NCBI GenBank assembly: GCA_000333855.2
Contig: CM007342.1
Location: 62,001-126,000, forward strand
Source of the DNA: Endotrypanum monterogeii
Taxonomy: Eukaryota; Euglenozoa; Kinetoplastea; Trypanosomatida; Trypanosomatidae
Reading direction: 5' to 3'
Length of the DNA: 64,000 bases
The position numbers were made by a program, and so were the translations under genes. Below, piece after piece: positions 10,601 through 21,488 of the stretch (position 1 is the stretch's first letter; every line of letters begins with the position of its first letter). The notes below the pieces were generated by a model. It searched no databases. It was not told the origin of the DNA and saw only the letters and a list, made by a program, of their open reading frames with translations.

Positions 10601-11377
10601 ATCAAAGACGATAAAGAAAAATCAAAGTGAATCGATGAGGAGAAGCGGAGAAGGAACAAGGGATGGGGCGGCTGGGGGGGGGGAGAAGGGGGGAGAAGAG
10701 GTACACTATAAGAAACACCAACGGAAATCGTGGTGGATTCCGCGTAAGGAAACGTGCAGCGAATTCCGTAGGGAGGACGGGGGGAGGACGGGGGAGGGGG
10801 AGGGGACAGGAATGGAAAGGGGAAAGTCAGGGGTCAGCGAGAACGCTGGAAAACAAAAAGTACACACACAAAAATAAAATTGCGCCCACGTAGCAAGACA
10901 TAAGCGAGCGTAGAGACCAGAAAGTCAAAATAAAAAAAATACACGCACACATACCGCACACGTGATCGACTAACAAAAACGATGAAGGGTGTGCGTGCGA
11001 GAGATGGGGAGAAATGGTTTCGATGTTTACTGACCCAATAAATGGTGGTAACGGCAGAAGCACGGAGGAATACATGGAGAAGTTGTAAACCAAGTCAGGT
11101 GTCCTTTCTTTTTATGTCCTTACACAGTCGCTATGATCAGTTGCTACAAATGGCAAGGTAAAAATACCTTCTTTTCAAACACGGCGCATTGACTCTGCGG
11201 AGAGTGACGAGTGTGTTGTATGTTTACATACGCCTCGATTGTCTGTGCATCTTGTCCTTCGTGAACGCATAACCGCGTCCTGAAGAAAAAAAAAAGTAGA
11301 AAAGGAAAAACAAAGAGCAGGAAGCAAAAAGGATGGCTGACGCTACGCAAAGGAGGGGAGAGCAAGCATTCGGCATT

Positions 11378-11411
<34 letters not shown>

Positions 11412-11681
11412 ATTGTCAGGCTGAAAAAAAAATTTTACAAAAGGGCGAAAATAAAGATCAGGAGGAAAGAAAAAAATGACGATGAAAAAAATCAAGTCAA
11501 GTCACCTCTCTTGAGTCCACGGAGACTCCACCAATTAGCAGGTCATCAAGAGACGCGTGGAGGAGTTTAGGGGAGCCATCGGGTATTCTGATGTGAACAT
11601 GGTACAGTTTAACGAAGACCAGAACAAGTACCCGAGGGCCCGTTTACCGCCATATTTTTCATTCCCCTCTTCCTCCGCTGT
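10601..11681. other. Intergenic, likely 3' region of the CCCH gene
   Basis: A G/A-rich tract (10620-10830) and A-rich DNA are followed at 11378-11411 by a compound repeat of CA then about 15 TA units. The segment 11480-11681, directly after the stop of the CCCH gene, is mixed sequence and probably 3' untranslated region. No gene was seen. Confidence 0.6.
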
Positions 11682-12920
11682 CTAGCCCTGGAATGAAGAC
11701 GCCTCGGCGTAGGGATTGTGCGAAAAAGAGCTACGGCCCGTTAGGCTGCCGTGCGAATTTCGCGCACCGCCCAGTGGCCGTAGCAGAGGCTGGTAGTCGC
11801 CATAACTCCCCGAAGTTCCGGGCGCGCGTGTCAAATGCTGACGCGAGTTGGCTTGACTGTTACCGAATGAGCTGTCCATGTAGGATCCGCTTTGAGAGAC
11901 AAGGATGCTGCCGTGCAGGTGCTGCCCATTCGCCTGTGAGTTCGGCTGGGAAAGGGCTTGAGGGTACAAAGAAAAGTTTCCGGCCGTGAATGACTGTTGG
12001 TGGGAAGAGAAGTCTTGCATACTACCGTGGACTGAGGCTTGGCGGCACTGCGGGCGGTTGTGCACAGAGGAGTCGTCCTCGCCGCCGGTGAGGGGTATTT
12101 GACGACACAAGTGAAGAAAACTGCATTCGTTTCCGAAACGGCAAAGGCCCTTGCGGTGCTCGCGGCATATTTTGGACTTTGGAATGTGCAGCACCATGCC
12201 CCTGTTTTCCTCGTAGCGCGACCAGAGAAAACGAGTGGGACAGATGTAGTGGAGGGCAATCGCAGCGTTTTGCTGGATGGTGTTTCCTTTTTTGCCAGTG
12301 GACGTGGCAACACCTGTGGAAGCCGTGTTCGCCTCTGCGTTGGACGGTGATCCTGCCGCACTGCCACTCTCACGCTCCACCGTAGTCTCCCCCATAGCGG
12401 CTGAATCCCTCTCCCGAGGAGGGTCAATAATAATGGCGAGACCTAAAGGAAATCCCTCCATGTTGCACTTGGCTCCATGTGTCGGGCAGCAGGACGGCGT
12501 GCTGAACGCCTCCTGCCGCAGCTGCGCCACCACAGTGGGATTTGCGTGCACCTGAAAACAGCGGTCGCCCTGGCGGCAACGCCCCTCCATGTACAGGCGA
12601 CAGAGCCCAGGGACGAGCCCGTCGTCTTCGAAGGCGAGTGTGGGCTCGACTGCTGTGATGGGTATGCTGAGCTTTGTGCTTGCGGTGTCAATGGCGGAAA
12701 TCGATGACTGTATAGCAGTGCGCTTTGTGGACCTTTGACCGCTCGTAGGCGGAGATCGTTCACTGTAGCTGCTCGGCTGTGGCCTTAGAAGCGTGCCGGA
12801 TCCCAGTTGACACGACGTTCGCTGGTGTCCGAAAGACCCGGTGGGCATGGAGTTGGTAGCCGACCCCACACGCACGGTGGGTAGTGACGACTGCAAACCA
12901 AGATGTGGCGAGAAACTCAT
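11682..12920 (-). CDS. Protein with two CCCH zinc fingers
   Basis: The 412-residue protein starts at the ATG at 12920; an upstream extension of the frame has no ATG. Two fingers share the spacing C-x7-C-x5-C-x3-H: residues 107-125 (C107, C115, C121, H125) and 252-270 (C252, C260, C266, H270). Between them a Cys/His cluster at 144-152 may hold another metal. The linker 165-220 is Ser/Thr/Ala-rich, and the C-terminal 130 residues are rich in Gln, Ser, Asn and Gly. This layout is common among trypanosomatid ZC3H RNA-binding regulators, whose low-complexity tails bind translation or decay factors. RNA binding is inferred from the fingers; I cannot assign it to a named ZC3H. Confidence 0.85.
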   Translation of the reverse strand: MSFSPHLGLQSSLPTVRVGSATNSMPTGSFGHQRTSCQLGSGTLLRPQPSSYSERSPPTSGQRSTKRTAIQSSISAIDTASTKLSIPITAVEPTLAFEDDGLVPGLCRLYMEGRCRQGDRCFQVHANPTVVAQLRQEAFSTPSCCPTHGAKCNMEGFPLGLAIIIDPPRERDSAAMGETTVERESGSAAGSPSNAEANTASTGVATSTGKKGNTIQQNAAIALHYICPTRFLWSRYEENRGMVLHIPKSKICREHRKGLCRFGNECSFLHLCRQIPLTGGEDDSSVHNRPQCRQASVHGSMQDFSSHQQSFTAGNFSLYPQALSQPNSQANGQHLHGSILVSQSGSYMDSSFGNSQANSRQHLTRAPGTSGSYGDYQPLLRPLGGARNSHGSLTGRSSFSHNPYAEASSFQG

Positions 12921-14484
12921 TTTCTCTCTCCAGAAAAAGGATGATGGAGTTGTCTTCAAGACAAAAAAAGAAACGTGATCTGAGCTTGGAAATCTTTTTT
13001 TGTTGTTGTTCTTGTTGTTTTTTTTTTTTCTAAGGGGTGTTGAGAAGAGAAAAAAGGGTAAGGGCGCAGTGCGTTATCTGTGAGTGTATTCCAGCAAACA
13101 CGCACAGCACACAGACCCAGTCAATTTTCCATATATCACCAGCTAAATAAATAAGCACGTTTGCTTGTACAGTTCAAAAAAAAAAGCCCAGAGCAATCTT
13201 CCCTCCAGAGGATAAAGATAGAATGAGCTGACAAGCAAAACGGTAAACCAGCCGCACGCGCACAAGAACAAGCGCACAGCAGTCGCACAAAAAAAAAGGG
13301 GGGGGAAGGAAAAGAAGATAGAAAGGAAAAAAAAACGGAGATAGAGAGAGCAGTTCACTCGGTGTAAAAAATGTCAAAAGAAAAGAGGGATCATTTAGGG
13401 CGAAAAGCTGCAAAAACAGTATCAACAATAAAATAAAAAAATATATATATATATTATTATTTCTTTATATATATATATATATATATATATATCCTTGTAG
13501 AAAAAGAGCTATTGTGTTAGTGTTGAATCTATAATTCTTGTGAAAGTGCGTGTGTGGGTTAAATGGGACCAGCTCTCAAGGCACAGAGATGCACCCAGGG
13601 AAATTTGTGTGCGATACGCGGGTAGAAGAAAAGGAGGAATACAAAGACAAAGATAGAAAGTGACCACATAACCCCTGAGGGAATGCAATAGGCATGAAGA
13701 TCAAGAAAAAAAATGATGGTCAGGGCATATTATAGCCACGAGACTGGGAAAAAGAAGTTTTTTTTTCCAATGTTACACACCTTTTCTGTATCTGGTGGGA
13801 AGATGTAAGGGAAGTGCCTTTGGAACCCGACTAGATAAAAAGGAACCTCTGTTTTCTCTGCACGTGAACAAAAAACTAACACGGTCTGGTGTATGTGATG
13901 CCAGAAAGCACATAAAGAACCGTTACAGTACCCATTGGCACGAATTCCCCCCCAGCAAAGGACACGGGATGTGACGTTGCTTGTCTCCAAGCACACATCG
14001 AAATATCCTCGGCCCTTTTCTTGGGAGCTACCACGGCTCATCCCCCCCCCCCAACTATATATATATATATACTCGTTTTTTTACCCATCGGTGATTGAAG
14101 CGTTTTAATGTCAAAAAGAGATGCTTCACCGTCGGTGCGCAGGCGTAACCCAGTGCCCGTCTTCTACAGATGCCTCGTAGGACCTGACTTACCCGCGATA
14201 AACGAAAGGGGGGGGCGAATAGAAATCTTCAGTTTTCCTGGACGTGGGAACCGTCAGTCTCCTGCGCGTACTTTCCCTCACAAGCGGCCTCGAGCAGAGT
14301 TCTGTTCCTTCCAGGAGACATCGCTTCAGAGAAGTAGTTTGGTACGAGCCCGGTAGGGTGTATGTGATCGCCTCGATAGTCACCGAACCCGGAGTAAGTT
14401 ATAGTTAACATCTATGAACTGAAATGTGACACTGAGAGCGCACACAGCGGGGTAATTCTATAATGCCCGCATCGTAGCTGCCTT

Positions 14485-14515
<31 letters not shown>

Positions 14516-15021
14516 TTATATAGTGGGTGTGTGTAACGGAAATAACCTACAATATAAAGATGCGAAGAGTTGGAGAAAAAAGAGGAAGAGAATCAAGCAA
14601 AAAATTCATCGTTGTCACATATAGAAAAACGCATTGTGTGTGTGTGTGTGTGTGTGTTTTATCAAAACAGGGTGGTCGTGATGGTGGTAATGGTCGTGGA
14701 GAAGAGGGGAGCGCCAGACGGGTTCTGTGAACACACACCCTGTTATGTGCCCATCGAGAATGAATGTCAAGACCCAAAAGCGTATTTATACAAATAGACG
14801 CTCAGTCCTGTGCTTCAGTATTCTCGAGGATGGAAAAATATTCATCTCCACATGGTGCATGATAATTACTTTTCTGATCTGCGTACATTCCGTACGACTT
14901 CCTTTCCTCACTGCGATCGACAAAGAATTGGTGAATACACCAACGATGATGATGTCAACGAGAAGGGTGTCACTGTTTGTATGAAAGAAAAAGAAATCAA
15001 TGCCGTGCCTGACCTACATCA

Positions 15022-15025
<4 letters not shown>
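12921..15025. other. Intergenic with AT repeats and an unexplained island
   Basis: Upstream of the CCCH gene are T-rich and A-rich tracts. At 13441-13492 there is an AT repeat, broken once near the middle. From 13560 to 14455 the DNA is non-repetitive, with a run of C at 14042-14052 and short open frames on both strands (a plus frame at 14108-14356 and a minus frame at 13730-14041). Neither resembles a known protein. A palindromic AT tract (14484-14521), a TG repeat (14637-14657) and mixed sequence follow up to the CA repeat before the first gap. Confidence 0.5.
13441..13492. repeat. AT dinucleotide repeat
   Basis: A TA/AT run with a short interruption (TTATTATTTCTTTA) near its middle. It is one of many TA tracts confined to spacers here. 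Confidence 0.9.
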
Positions 15026-15092
<67 letters not shown>

Positions 15093-15112
15093 TATACATA
15101 TTCACGGCCAAC
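15026..15112. repeat. CA repeat plus unique tail, left copy beside gap
   Basis: About 30 CA units are followed by a tail ending TTCACGGCCAAC, and the N run starts at once. The same CA repeat and identical tail recur at 15331-15420, so the two probably represent one locus that was not merged. Confidence 0.85.
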
Positions 15113-15229
15113 NNNNNNNNNNNNNNNNNNNNNNNNNNNNNNNNNNNNNNNNNNNNNNNNNNNNNNNNNNNNNNNNNNNNNNNNNNNNNNNNNNNNNNNN
15201 NNNNNNNNNNNNNNNNNNNNNNNNNNNNN
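15113..15229. other. Assembly gap (117 N)
   Basis: A run of unknown bases between two near-identical CA-repeat copies. It is not a biological feature; the true length is unknown. Confidence 0.99.
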
Positions 15230-15329
15230 GTAGTAGTAGTAGTAGTACGAACGAACGGTAAGGGTAGGTACGTACGTTACGTTTAGTTAGTAAGTAAAAG
15301 AAAAGTAAACTAACTAATACGCGTCGTCG

Positions 15330-15330
<1 letters not shown>
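15230..15330. other. Suspected artificial gap-filler sequence
   Basis: The sequence walks through overlapping short words (GTAGTAGTAG, ACGAACGAACG, GTACGTACGTTACG, TTAGTTAGTAAGTAA, TAACTAAC). It is unlike any other DNA here except the filler beside the gap at 40559-40761. It is more likely a gap-closing artefact than genomic sequence. Confidence 0.6.
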
Positions 15331-15400
<70 letters not shown>

Positions 15401-15420
15401 TATACATATTCACGGCCAAC
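15331..15420. repeat. CA repeat plus unique tail, right copy
   Basis: Same structure as the left copy at 15026-15112, with the identical tail TTCACGGCCAAC. From here the sequence runs on into normal spacer. Confidence 0.85.
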
Positions 15421-16018
15421 TCCATTGCCTAAGAATCTTTAAAAACCTGTACCGGTATGAAGAAAAAAAAAACCCATAAGGGGAACGTGCTCTATCAGCG
15501 GAAAAAAAAACTGGTGCAGCTACTACTCGTGTAACGCTATGGTTTCTTATTGGCATAAACGTGCCTCTATCTTCTTCTACATGTTCTGTCATTATTTTTA
15601 TATACGGTAGACATGACAGGAGACCTATCGAATTGCAGGACAAGAACTCTCATCATAGAAAACGTACCGCTTTGTGTGCATTCCATGCCCGATACCTGGA
15701 GCAGAAAAAAAAAAAAGAGGAGGAGCAGGAGAAATAGGACACGCGTGCTTATCAGAGGGAATGCGTAGGGCACAGCTTGCACGCAGCGTCAGTTGCTTTT
15801 GTTCCATCTCTACTCGTCGTTGCCACACTACCAGCAAAGGAGATTGTGTCTTACAGACTAGTGAGACAATCCTATCGGTCTAAAAAAGGCTGTTCTCCTC
15901 GTAATGCGATCAGCATCAACGGTCTTCCGAGAGAGGACAGAGGAAGGCGCTCAGCGAGTCAGTGGCCACCCCTTACACTGCTTTTCCAGTCTATAGTGGA
16001 GGTGGTGGGACACGCTCC
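15421..16018. other. Probable 3' untranslated region of the Ser/Tyr-rich gene
   Basis: Mixed, mostly non-repetitive sequence directly downstream of the stop at 16019, with A-rich runs at 15462-15471 and 15705-15717. Frames here are short. No gene was recognised. Confidence 0.5.
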
Positions 16019-19000
16019 TCAAACACGCACTGGTGCCATTGGCGCGGCTGGATCGATGGTCATGTGATGCGCTTTATTTTTCTGCAGACTTTTCGCAAAA
16101 GTCTCGTTGCTGAAGGCGCACGAGTTATTCAGGGCGTAGAGAGCAGCGACACACTCCAGAAGTGTGCGTTGCTTGTATCCCTCATCCACTCGTTCGCTTT
16201 TGCTCCAATGTCGCTCTCGATATGCCCATAAAGCACTCAGCTGATCTAGGAGCACTGGATCTGCCGCGACGAAGAAGATGTAGCGAACAGCCTGCTGGCG
16301 GAAGGCTTGAAGAGCGTACGCCGTTTCTTTTCCCACGAGGTGCACCGCACCTCGCAGCTGCGATATCATGTGTATGTGTCGACGGTAGACGATATATCGA
16401 CTTGGTAGCCGCTCCACACCGGGCGTAGGCTTCTTAGAGACGAGCACCTCCACCTTGATGTGGTGCGCCTTTTCTGGTGCATTCTTTTTCTCGTGATGGC
16501 TGCACAACGCGACATTCGATAGCCAGCGGAGCAGGCCCTTTTTGGGTTTGCTGGGAATGGCGCCTGTCGTTGCCGTCGTCGAAGCTGGTGGTGAGGCGTC
16601 CGCGATGCTGCCGCTGGCCACAGGAATTGATTGTGACGGCTCCTCCTGCAGCAAACTGCCCTCTTTGATGGGATAGACAGCTGTCTTGGCACCACCCACA
16701 GTGAACACAACGTAACCAGCGCACCAAATTGTGCTACTTGTAGATACCGCCGTTGAACTGGGAGCGTCCGATTTCTGTGCTGCTTCCCCTTCAGAATTGG
16801 CCGGTAGGTGTGCATCGTTAGTCTCGTAACAACACTCTACATATATGCGATCCACCGCAGCGCCAGCGAACTCCAACACTGCGTCCTGCTTCTTGTGTTT
16901 TTTGTCGTGAAACACCCACGTGTAATCACCGACTTTTTTGGACGATGCGACTACTTGACACACCGGAACAGCTATAGCCGGAAGGAAGACATTGTCAGGG
17001 GTGACGGCGCTCACGAGGCAGAAGCAACGTGCATTGCGCTGCGGCTGTGCTGGCACACGCACTTTCTTCAACAAAAAAGAGAGTTGTACCTCCCCAGACG
17101 GGCGGGCTGTTGTAGCGGGTATGAAGTGCACATTGTCCAGAGAGGTGGAAGGAAGCACATTTCGGCGACGCTTCTCCTCAGTGTCGTTTGTTGCGTGAAG
17201 TGTAGATTCTATGGCCCAGTCATTGTGATAGCGCGGCACCGGTCGGCCGTCCTCGTAGGCCTGCAGCACTTCGTGCGGGCGGAACACTGCCTGGAAGAGA
17301 TTCTCCATATACAGCAGTTTGTGCTGCGCCGCCCACGACGCGGAGTCCACCTTCACATGTGGGGGCGGGCGTGGCAAAAGTGTGCTACGAATAAATGGTG
17401 GATACTGCACCGTCAGCGTGCCTCTCTCTGCATCCTCGATGGAAAAAACGTGGGCGAGCACACAGAGGTACGTGGCCGCCTCAACGTGAGTTTTTAATCG
17501 CTGAAAAAGCGTCTTTGTTGTGACGCCGCGGATGATGGCGTGACGCCCCATGAAAAGTGTGTTGTGCTCCCACCGCACCGGCGTCCGTTCGTTTTTTGCA
17601 GCATTTTTTCGGATGATTTGTAGCACACGGACGGGGGTGACTTTCCATTGCATCGCCTGCGGTGGTGCTTCCAACGACGGCTCGAGTGCGGTGGCAGAAG
17701 ATGCATTTTCTGATACATCACTCGTATTCCTTGGCACCCCCACTGTAGCTGCATCAACTAGCTGCTCCACATTTACTATCATTTCCGGATTGCCTTCTCG
17801 GGAGACGCCAACGTTGATGCGGAAGCCTTCGATGATTGGGCTCGTGCCGAGGCCGAGTCGTTGAAGCAGCGTGACCAGTTGCATAAGGGATATCTCACCA
17901 CTGCGATACGTATCATGTCTCAGAAAGGCCTGCGCCACCCGCTCCTTGCCACGCGCCGTCATGCACGTGCCGAAGATGTCGAACATGGTCGCCATCGGCA
18001 ATGGCACCGGGGCGTTTTTGAGGGCCTCACGACGTTCAAAGTGATTCATGTGTAGCACACCGAACGCTATGCGGATAGAGCGCTCACTGAGGCAACCGTC
18101 TTTGGTGGGAATGAAAGGTGTTAATGTCTCCTCCTCTTCCTCCTCTCTCGCCTGACTAGCAGCTGTCCTGGACCTCACAGTGACGCCGCCTACACTCCCA
18201 CGGTCCTTTTTGAGTTTCGCTTTCATAGCGTCCGCGTGCTGTGGGTCGGAGACAGCTGCTGCGGCGCTGGCAGACGCGGCTGACCGACGTTCTTCATAAA
18301 GCCGCTGCATCGCCATCAGACGCTTGAGAAACGCCCACACAGCATCTTCACTAGACTTGGGCGAAACAAAGCAACGCTTTGGAGCCGGGGGCGGGAGCGG
18401 CATGTCGTTGGTCGGAGCACGAAGAATGAAAATTTCCCTCTGGGTCACTGTTTCACTTTCAGACATTAGCGAAACAGTCGAGCGACCGTATTCATACGAT
18501 GATGTCGTCGATGTGAGCGGCTTGCTCGTGGCGCTGTAGGTCTCCGAGGATGTGTCCCTCACTCTCCTCGAATGGTGTTCCTTGCCTGCATCGGGGCCGC
18601 GGTGATGGCGGGTCTCGCTGTTTGTGTATGAGGAGTAAGTGTAGGACGGGTATGAACTCTCGTCGTAGCTCTCTTCATCCGTGTAGTAGGAGCTGTAGTA
18701 GTAGTCCGAGTAGTCACGGCTCTTATCGCTGCCCGTGGTGCTGTAGTAGTAGGAGTCTGAGTAACCCTCCGAGTAGTCTGACGCTGTTGAAGCCCCTCGC
18801 CTCCCTCGATGTTTTCTCTCCTTCTGTTTTTCATTTGAAGCCGAGGAGGAGTACGAGTAGTAATAGCTGCTTGGATCCTCATGAGAGACGTCCGTGTAGT
18901 AGTAAGAGCCGTCGGAGTAGTAGTAGTCCCCCTCACTATAGCTGTAACTATAGCTGCTGCCGTCGTGGCGTGAGTGCGAGTATGTATAAGAGCCTGTATC

Positions 19001-19549
19001 CATGTCACCAGTGACGGCTGCGGCGGTCGACGTCACCGCTGGTGGGGTGGGGGCAGCGATGACGTCGTGAGGCCCTTCTGTTCGTGTGTCGGGCCCCTTC
19101 CGCAGCATCGTCTTCTTCTCCGCCTTTGTCATTTTTTGCCCTCTCGATGGGTCGGTCTCGTTCGTGCTTTCAGAATAGCTATAGCTATACGAGCCCTCAT
19201 CTTCAGGTGTCTGGGAATCACTTGTTGAGCTCTCTGTGTCCCAGTTTCCTGCTTGCGACCGTTTCCGATCGTCTGCCGCAGTTACCGAGTCGGCACTAGA
19301 GCTATAGCTGTAGCTGTAGCTGTAGCTGCCCTCAGACCCCGCGCTGTTGCCCGCATCCTGATTGCTGGGAAGAACCGCTTGGTTGCTTTGTGCGCTTGCC
19401 TTCCTCGACGGCGCTGCCTGCACGGAATACCGCGACCTCTCAGCGAAGCTGTCGCCCTTGGTGCTAGGGTCTTCTGAATAGCTGTAGGAATACGAGTAGT
19501 CGTCGGTATAGGAACCGGAGTAGGAATACGAGTAGGTGCTCTCCGCCAT
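16019..19549 (-). CDS. Ser/Tyr-repeat protein with nephrocystin-1-like C-terminus
   Basis: The 1176-residue protein starts at the ATG at 19549. Residues 1 to about 330 are dominated by alternating Ser and Tyr (SYSYSYS, YYYSD and similar) with acidic and Gly residues, a disordered low-complexity region. Residues about 480-600 include a helical segment with a degenerate EF-hand-like loop (HDTYRSGEISLMQ). Residues about 821-955 look like a beta-sandwich (C2-like). Residues 1045-1140 resemble the nephrocystin-1 C-terminal region as I remember it: LP followed by I, IH and R at matching spacing, then DPVLLDQLSALWAYRERHW and KSERVDEGYK. Nephrocystin-1 acts in the ciliary transition zone. If the match is right, this is a flagellum-base protein with a lineage-specific N-terminal tail. 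The homology is recalled, not computed. Confidence 0.55.
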   Translation of the reverse strand: MAESTYSYSYSGSYTDDYSYSYSYSEDPSTKGDSFAERSRYSVQAAPSRKASAQSNQAVLPSNQDAGNSAGSEGSYSYSYSYSSSADSVTAADDRKRSQAGNWDTESSTSDSQTPEDEGSYSYSYSESTNETDPSRGQKMTKAEKKTMLRKGPDTRTEGPHDVIAAPTPPAVTSTAAAVTGDMDTGSYTYSHSRHDGSSYSYSYSEGDYYYSDGSYYYTDVSHEDPSSYYYSYSSSASNEKQKERKHRGRRGASTASDYSEGYSDSYYYSTTGSDKSRDYSDYYYSSYYTDEESYDESSYPSYTYSSYTNSETRHHRGPDAGKEHHSRRVRDTSSETYSATSKPLTSTTSSYEYGRSTVSLMSESETVTQREIFILRAPTNDMPLPPPAPKRCFVSPKSSEDAVWAFLKRLMAMQRLYEERRSAASASAAAAVSDPQHADAMKAKLKKDRGSVGGVTVRSRTAASQAREEEEEETLTPFIPTKDGCLSERSIRIAFGVLHMNHFERREALKNAPVPLPMATMFDIFGTCMTARGKERVAQAFLRHDTYRSGEISLMQLVTLLQRLGLGTSPIIEGFRINVGVSREGNPEMIVNVEQLVDAATVGVPRNTSDVSENASSATALEPSLEAPPQAMQWKVTPVRVLQIIRKNAAKNERTPVRWEHNTLFMGRHAIIRGVTTKTLFQRLKTHVEAATYLCVLAHVFSIEDAERGTLTVQYPPFIRSTLLPRPPPHVKVDSASWAAQHKLLYMENLFQAVFRPHEVLQAYEDGRPVPRYHNDWAIESTLHATNDTEEKRRRNVLPSTSLDNVHFIPATTARPSGEVQLSFLLKKVRVPAQPQRNARCFCLVSAVTPDNVFLPAIAVPVCQVVASSKKVGDYTWVFHDKKHKKQDAVLEFAGAAVDRIYVECCYETNDAHLPANSEGEAAQKSDAPSSTAVSTSSTIWCAGYVVFTVGGAKTAVYPIKEGSLLQEEPSQSIPVASGSIADASPPASTTATTGAIPSKPKKGLLRWLSNVALCSHHEKKNAPEKAHHIKVEVLVSKKPTPGVERLPSRYIVYRRHIHMISQLRGAVHLVGKETAYALQAFRQQAVRYIFFVAADPVLLDQLSALWAYRERHWSKSERVDEGYKQRTLLECVAALYALNNSCAFSNETFAKSLQKNKAHHMTIDPAAPMAPVRV

Positions 19550-20977
19550 GACGCCAAGCTTCAAGAACACCAATGGGGTATGTCAAGGTCTATGTGTGTT
19601 TGAGCACGGAAATTAACCAGCGCAGCTGACGGGGCAAAGATGCAGTGGATGGAAAACGGTTCCACCAAAATGTCTATGAAATATATGTGCGTGCGTGTGC
19701 GCTTTATAAACGTGCTGGATGAGTAGGTGACTTCGAACCCTTGAACATCATCCCCCCCCTCCCCCCCAAAAAAAGCCCCGCCACCCTATTCCCTTACAAC
19801 CTACCCTACCTCTCCACGACGCAGAGAAGTTGAACAAGCGGAAAAGAAACTAGAGAGCAAAGTCAGTAGAATAAGTCAAACACCCACGACAGCGTAATGA
19901 TGATTATATATGTATATATGTATATATAACCAGGCGTCGAGTGATTGGATTTAGTCTTGACTCAAGGCTGTATCTTGCTGAGAAGTGTGTGCTGCCTGTG
20001 GTCGGAAGAAGAGAAAAAAAAAGATGGGAAGCAGAGAGGAGTGTGGTCCGCTGCACAGCTCATGTTAGGGCAATCTCAGTATCATACACAGCGCGGATGT
20101 TCAGAGAGGCGTTATCATTAATTGTCTGTACAACTAGGCCATTCAGAATATTTTGTATGCTCAGTGTTGTTGACTACTCTTTAATCCTTTCGAAAATAAA
20201 AGGAAGCGGTAGGGGGGAGGGAGGGGGCGCACGGTGGTAGGGCAGTAGGGTGAGTGGGGCTCACCATTGTCGTAGCGAAGCTGGCTTTGAGAGCCGCCTC
20301 ACATTTCTTCTGTTAGCCAGTCTCATCGTATTTTTTTTTTGCAATTCCTCCTGTTCGTGGTCTATTTCCTGACACCTGATGAACTTTATCAGAGTGTCCC
20401 ATCGGCATTTTTTTTTGTGAAATGCACTTTGATAGTCGAAGCAAAATACATGACCGAGTGTGTCCGTCGCCGCTTCTCATTCCGCCAGAGGCCATCGCAT
20501 AGTCGCCCCCCCCCAACCCCGCCTACAGTTGCCCTTAGCATGCACTAAGACATTGTGCATTTTTTTGTTGTTGTAGAGGGACCCGCAATGCACCTGTGAC
20601 CAGGTGAATGTATAATGGGTGGAGGGATTGAGAGTATTAGGGGGCAGGTCCCCATATACAAGAAATCGGCGGACGGTGCATGAAGCAGTGGAGGGACGGG
20701 GGGGGGGGCATTCACTATGTGTATGCCTTCGGTCACTAGGGGGTAAGGACACATATACCAACACGTAGGACAGGAGCTTACTCCACACCACAACACCCCA
20801 AAAGAAAACGATACTTCAACATTATACTTTTCAAAAGGCAGTGGTAGAGAAGCAGGGCTTCTGTCTGTGTCTGTGTGCCTGTCTGCGCGTGGGTGAGGGG
20901 GGGGAGACGAAGAAAAAAAGAAAGAACAGAGGGGTTCAAGACAAATGATCCACGCGAGTTACCACTCTGGACGCTTG

Positions 20978-21017
<40 letters not shown>

Positions 21018-21456
21018 GATTTTTAAAAAATCGACAGCGGCTTTTCGGATGCCTCAGACGTGAGCGGTTAACGTAGTAATACGCAGGGAAAAGATGAGAA
21101 GCACGCGCGCGTGTGTGTTTTGGTGTGCGTATGTGGATGTGTGTGTGTGTGTGTTTGTGATTGTCCGACACGAGAAAATTGAAAAAAAAAATTTCAAAAA
21201 AAAATAATGACAAAGCAAAAAGGAACGGCGTGGCTTAGCTGCGCTCCTCAACGTACACACACATATACACACACAAATGAAACACCATGGGTGGTGAAGA
21301 AGAAGCAACAACAGACGAAGGACGAACAAACGGACTCGGAAAAGGAGAACCAGAAGAGGGAAAATAAATCTTAGAGGGATAAACGCGAAGAAACGAAGCC
21401 GAAAAAAAAAGGGTGAGACAATCGGCAGCGAATACCTACACACATCTGCGTTTGAG

Positions 21457-21488
<32 letters not shown>

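Noticed and set aside
13730..14041. Minus-strand 103-codon frame in a non-repetitive island
   Set aside because: Unlike the low-complexity frames it looks mixed, but there is no family match and no clear start signal.
14108..14356. Plus-strand 82-residue frame with an ATG and an upstream T tract
   Set aside because: Interesting context, but short, basic, without a domain, and overlapped by an equally open minus frame; evidence is too thin to call a gene.
15000..15420. Possible tandem duplication or mobile element at the CA repeats
   Set aside because: The identical tail, the N run and the word-like filler point to assembly error rather than transposition; no inverted ends or target duplications.
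16808..17497. Plus-strand frame of 229 codons inside the Ser/Tyr-rich gene
   Set aside because: Antisense shadow with high Cys/His/Arg content and no family features.
19722..19745. Minus-strand GGTTCGAAGTC resembling a tRNA B box
   Set aside because: The flanking bases do not form a T-stem and no acceptor or anticodon arm can be drawn.
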